Under the pieces are notes generated by a model that saw only the letters and a list, made by a program, of their open reading frames with translations, did no database searches and was not told where the DNA came from. A stretch of DNA of 64,000 bases from Beroe forskalii. Taxonomy: Eukaryota > Ctenophora > Nuda > Beroida > Beroidae. Below, one piece after another: positions 61,209 to 64,000 of the stretch. The stretch covers positions 744,001-808,000 of the forward strand of contig WFMF01000020.1 of the NCBI GenBank assembly GCA_011033025.1. Reading direction: 5' to 3'. A program made the translations under genes and the position numbers. Each line of letters starts with the position of its first letter. The stretch's first letter is position 1.

Positions 61209-62850
61209 CTGGAAGGAGGAAATAATTGGAAATATTCTAACAAGAGGAGGGACCGGGCGCTAAAGAGGAATAATTGCTGGAAATTCTAACAAGAGGAGGA
61301 ACCGGGGCTGGAAGGAGGAAATAATTAAAAATATTCTAACTAGAGGAGGACCAAGTGCTGAAGGAGGAAATAATTGGAAATATTCTAACAAGAGGAGGAG
61401 CAAGGAGGGAATAATTGGAAATTTAACAAGAGGAGAGGACCGGGGAAGATTGAGGGGAGGAAAAATAATTGAAAATATTCTTAACAAGAGGAGGGACCGG
61501 GAGGAGCTGGAAGGAGGAGAATAATTGGAATATTCTAACAAGAGGAGGGAAGTGGGGTGCTGGAAGGAGGAAATAATGGAAATATTCTAACAAGAGGAGG
61601 ACCAAGGAGGAAATAATTGAAATATTCTAACAAGAGGAGGACCAAGTTGGAGAGGAGGAAATAATTAAATATTCTAACAAGAGAGGGAGCGGGGCGCTGG
61701 AAGGAGAAAGGATTGGAAATATTCTAACAAGAGGAGGACCAAGCGGAAGGGAGGGAATAATTGGAAATATTCTAACAAGAGGAGGGACCAAGCTGGAAGG
61801 AGGAAATAATTGGAAACAAGAGGAACAAAGGAGGAAATATTCCAAGAGGGCTGGAAGGAGGACCCAAGAGGAGGGACCAAGGGAAGGAGGAAATACTGGA
61901 AATATTCTAACAAGAGGAGGGAGGGGCGCTGGAGGAGGAAATAAATTGGAAATTCTAACAAGAGGAGGGACCAAGGAAGGAGGAGGAAATAATTAAATAT
62001 TCCCAAGAGGAGGGAAGGGTGCTGGAAGGAGGAAATACTAGAAATTAACAAGAGGAGGACCAAGGGAGGAATGCCTAACAAGAGGAGGACCAAGGAAGAG
62101 GAAATAATTGGAAATATTCTAACAAGGAGGAGCAAGTGAAGGGAGCGGGGGCGCTGGGGAGGAGGAAATAATTGAAATTCTAACAAGAGGAGGACCGGGG
62201 GCGCTGAAGGAGGAGAAATAATTGGAAATATTCTAACAAGAGGAGGGACCAGGTGCTGGAAGCGAGGAAATACTTAGAAATTTAACAAGAGAGGGACCAA
62301 GCGGAAGGAGAAATAATTGGAAATATTCTAACAAGAGGACCAACTGCTGGAAGGAGGAAAATAATTGGAAATATTCTAACAAGAGGAGCGGGCGCAAAGA
62401 AAGATGAAATAATTGGAAATATTCTAACAAGGGGAGGGAGCGGAAGGAGGAAATAATTGAAATGGGAGGGGAAGGAAAATAATTAGAAATATTCTAACAA
62501 GAGGAGGGACTGGGGCGCTAGAAGGAGGAGGAAATAATTGGAAATATTCTAACAAGAGGGAGGAGCAAGTGCTGAAGGAGAAATAATTGGAAATTTAACA
62601 AGAGGAGGGACCAAAGGCTGGAAGGAGGAAATAATTGGGAATATTCTAACAAGAGGGAGGGACGCTGGAAGGAGGAGGAAATAATTGGAAATTCTAACAA
62701 GAGGAGGGAGGGGGGAAGGAGGAAATAGTTGGAAATATTCTAACAAGAGGAGGGACCGGGGCGCTGGAAGGAGGAAATAATTGGAAATTCTAACAAGAGG
62801 AGGGACCGGGGCGCTGGAAGGAGGAAATAATTGGAAATTCTTAACAAGAG
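61200..62850. repeat. ~52-bp minisatellite, about 30 copies, carrying the e1 acceptor
   Basis: Unit GGACCGGGGCGCTGGAAGGA followed by GGAAATAATTGGAAATATTC and TAACAAGAGGAG. Read on the minus strand each complete unit has a branch/pyrimidine tract, CCTTCCAG and the first bases of e1 (CGCCCCGGTCC). The copy at 61208 is the functional acceptor. Leucine-, proline- and serine-rich open frames here are artefacts. Confidence 0.
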
Positions 62851-62949
62851 CAAATCCTTTGCTAATAGCTATAATTGTGCGTACGAAAAATATGGAAATT
62901 TTAACATTATTAGAACTTCCAATCGTCGTACCGCATGTTAATAATATAT

Positions 62950-64000
62950 AAAAAGGATTTAAAAACCCCAATGTTTTGTAAAAACGGGCCAGCATGAAAT
63001 GGCCTGGGTACAAAAGGGGGGAAATTGGGAAAAAATTGTACCGGGGGGAAAAAAAAAAATTAAAAAAATTTCAATGGGGACCAAAATTAAATTTTTCCAA
63101 AAGAATAAAAATTAAGAGAAAAGGGAAAAGAGCAAAAAAAAAATTTTGGGGGGCCCCCAAGTAGGGCCAAAGGCTGGGTCAATGGGGATTTTGGGGTTCG
63201 TGTGGGCATTTGGTTAAACGTTACGTCGGGAAGCTTGGGGGCGGTTCCCCCACCGGGGGCCCAAAGGCCCCCCCAAAATTTGCGGGGAATTTAAAAAATT
63301 TTTTCCCCGGAGAAAGGGGAGGACTTTTTGGGGAATCCAAGGGTCAAAAATTTTTTGAAGGCCCCCCTTGGCCCGGTTAAAGGGGGGATTGTTTAGGCAA
63401 AAAATTTAAGAAAAAACTTTTTCCCCTTTAAAAAGGTTTTAAGGGTTTTTTAAAATCATGGTTTTTTAAAAAATTATAAAATTTTGGGAAATACTTTTGT
63501 AAACAAAAAACCCTTTTTCCCCGCACCCCGAACTTTCAAAAAGGGAAAAAATTTAATTTTTTTGCCTTTGGCTTAAATTTAGAATAAAACCCCCCCCAAA
63601 CCTTATAAATTTCGGAGGGTGAGTTTAAATGGGAAATGAAAATAAAATTTAATTTAAGGGGAAAAAATTTGGCATTTTTAAACCCCCGGGGTTTTTCCCC
63701 CCAAAAAAAGGGGGGGTTTTTTGAAAACCCCAATAAAAATTTTGGGTTTTGCCCCAAATTTTTTAAAAACGGTGAATTAAAACCCCAAAAAAATTTTTTA
63801 AATTTCTTATTTTCAGGGGTTTTAAAGTTTTTTCAAAAACCCCCCCCAATTCCAAACAGGGGGTCCCCTGTTTTGGTCCAAAAGGGGAACGGGTTTTTTA
63901 AAAATTTTAAAAACGTAAAAAAAAAGGGGTTTTGAAAAATTAATTTTGGAAAAAGTTAAATTTGGTTTCCGTTTCCCCCCTTAATGAATAATTAGGGGAC
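62950..64000. other. Low-quality consensus (homopolymer-stretched)
   Basis: Runs such as GGGGGGAAAAAAAAAATT and CCCCCGGGGTTTTT throughout, unlike adjacent sequence. Any exon of the zinc-finger gene here would be unreadable. Confidence 0.

Noticed and set aside
61260-62700. Several long Leu/Pro/Ser-rich minus-strand open frames
   Set aside because: They translate the 52-bp array; stop codons are absent only because of the repeat composition.

Overview
The window is nuclear DNA from an animal, most likely a marine invertebrate; I cannot name the phylum. It is AT-rich, has long introns with GT-AG boundaries and is crowded with MITE-like elements, foldbacks and minisatellites. It has no bacterial operon structure. 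Two stretches (about 6.64-8.68 kb and 62.95-64.0 kb) are distorted by stretched homopolymers and look like poorly polished consensus rather than biology. The main gene is one very large poly-C2H2 zinc-finger gene on the minus strand. I assembled 25 in-window exons from e1 (ending at 61208) down to e25 (stop codon at 16403). Nearly every intron phase and every C-x2-C-x12-H spacing agrees across the joins. The joined exons give about 1,392 codons once a 1-base excess in e17 is discounted. They encode about 43 fingers, an internal acidic linker and an acidic, glycine-serine-rich C-terminal tail. The 5' end lies beyond 64 kb. Exons e14 (54377-54483) and e15 (23821-23931) each hold half of one finger and join in phase across an intron of about 30.4 kb. 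That intron contains a two-exon GPCR gene on the same strand (28228-29767), a 3.2 kb Polinton-like foldback element with a 6-bp target duplication, and most of the other repeats. Layout by region. 1-2.54 kb: copy A of a large dispersed repeat carrying a TA-inserted MITE. 3.1-5.43 kb: possible 5' exons of an unknown plus-strand gene. 6.6-8.7 kb: degraded consensus. 8.7-16.3 kb: intergenic, with two adjacent TA-flanked MITEs and hairpin elements. 16.4-23.9 kb: 3' half of the zinc-finger gene. 24.1-54.4 kb: giant intron with the GPCR, the Polinton-like element, copies B and C of the dispersed repeat, a palindromic tandem duplication and a GTTACGTAAC-rich block. 54.4-61.2 kb: 5' part of the zinc-finger gene. 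61.2-62.85 kb: a huge minisatellite at the e1 acceptor. 62.95-64 kb: degraded consensus. The most unusual signal is a repeated association between minisatellites and gene-structure boundaries. At many splice acceptors, several donors and both stop codons, the tandem repeat straddles the boundary. Its unit carries the splice site or stop codon together with the first or last exon bases. This occurs in both genes here, which suggests a general process of minisatellite birth at exon edges in this genome. Three splice or frame anomalies in the zinc-finger gene and one doubtful acceptor in the GPCR need transcript data to tell errors from real decay.
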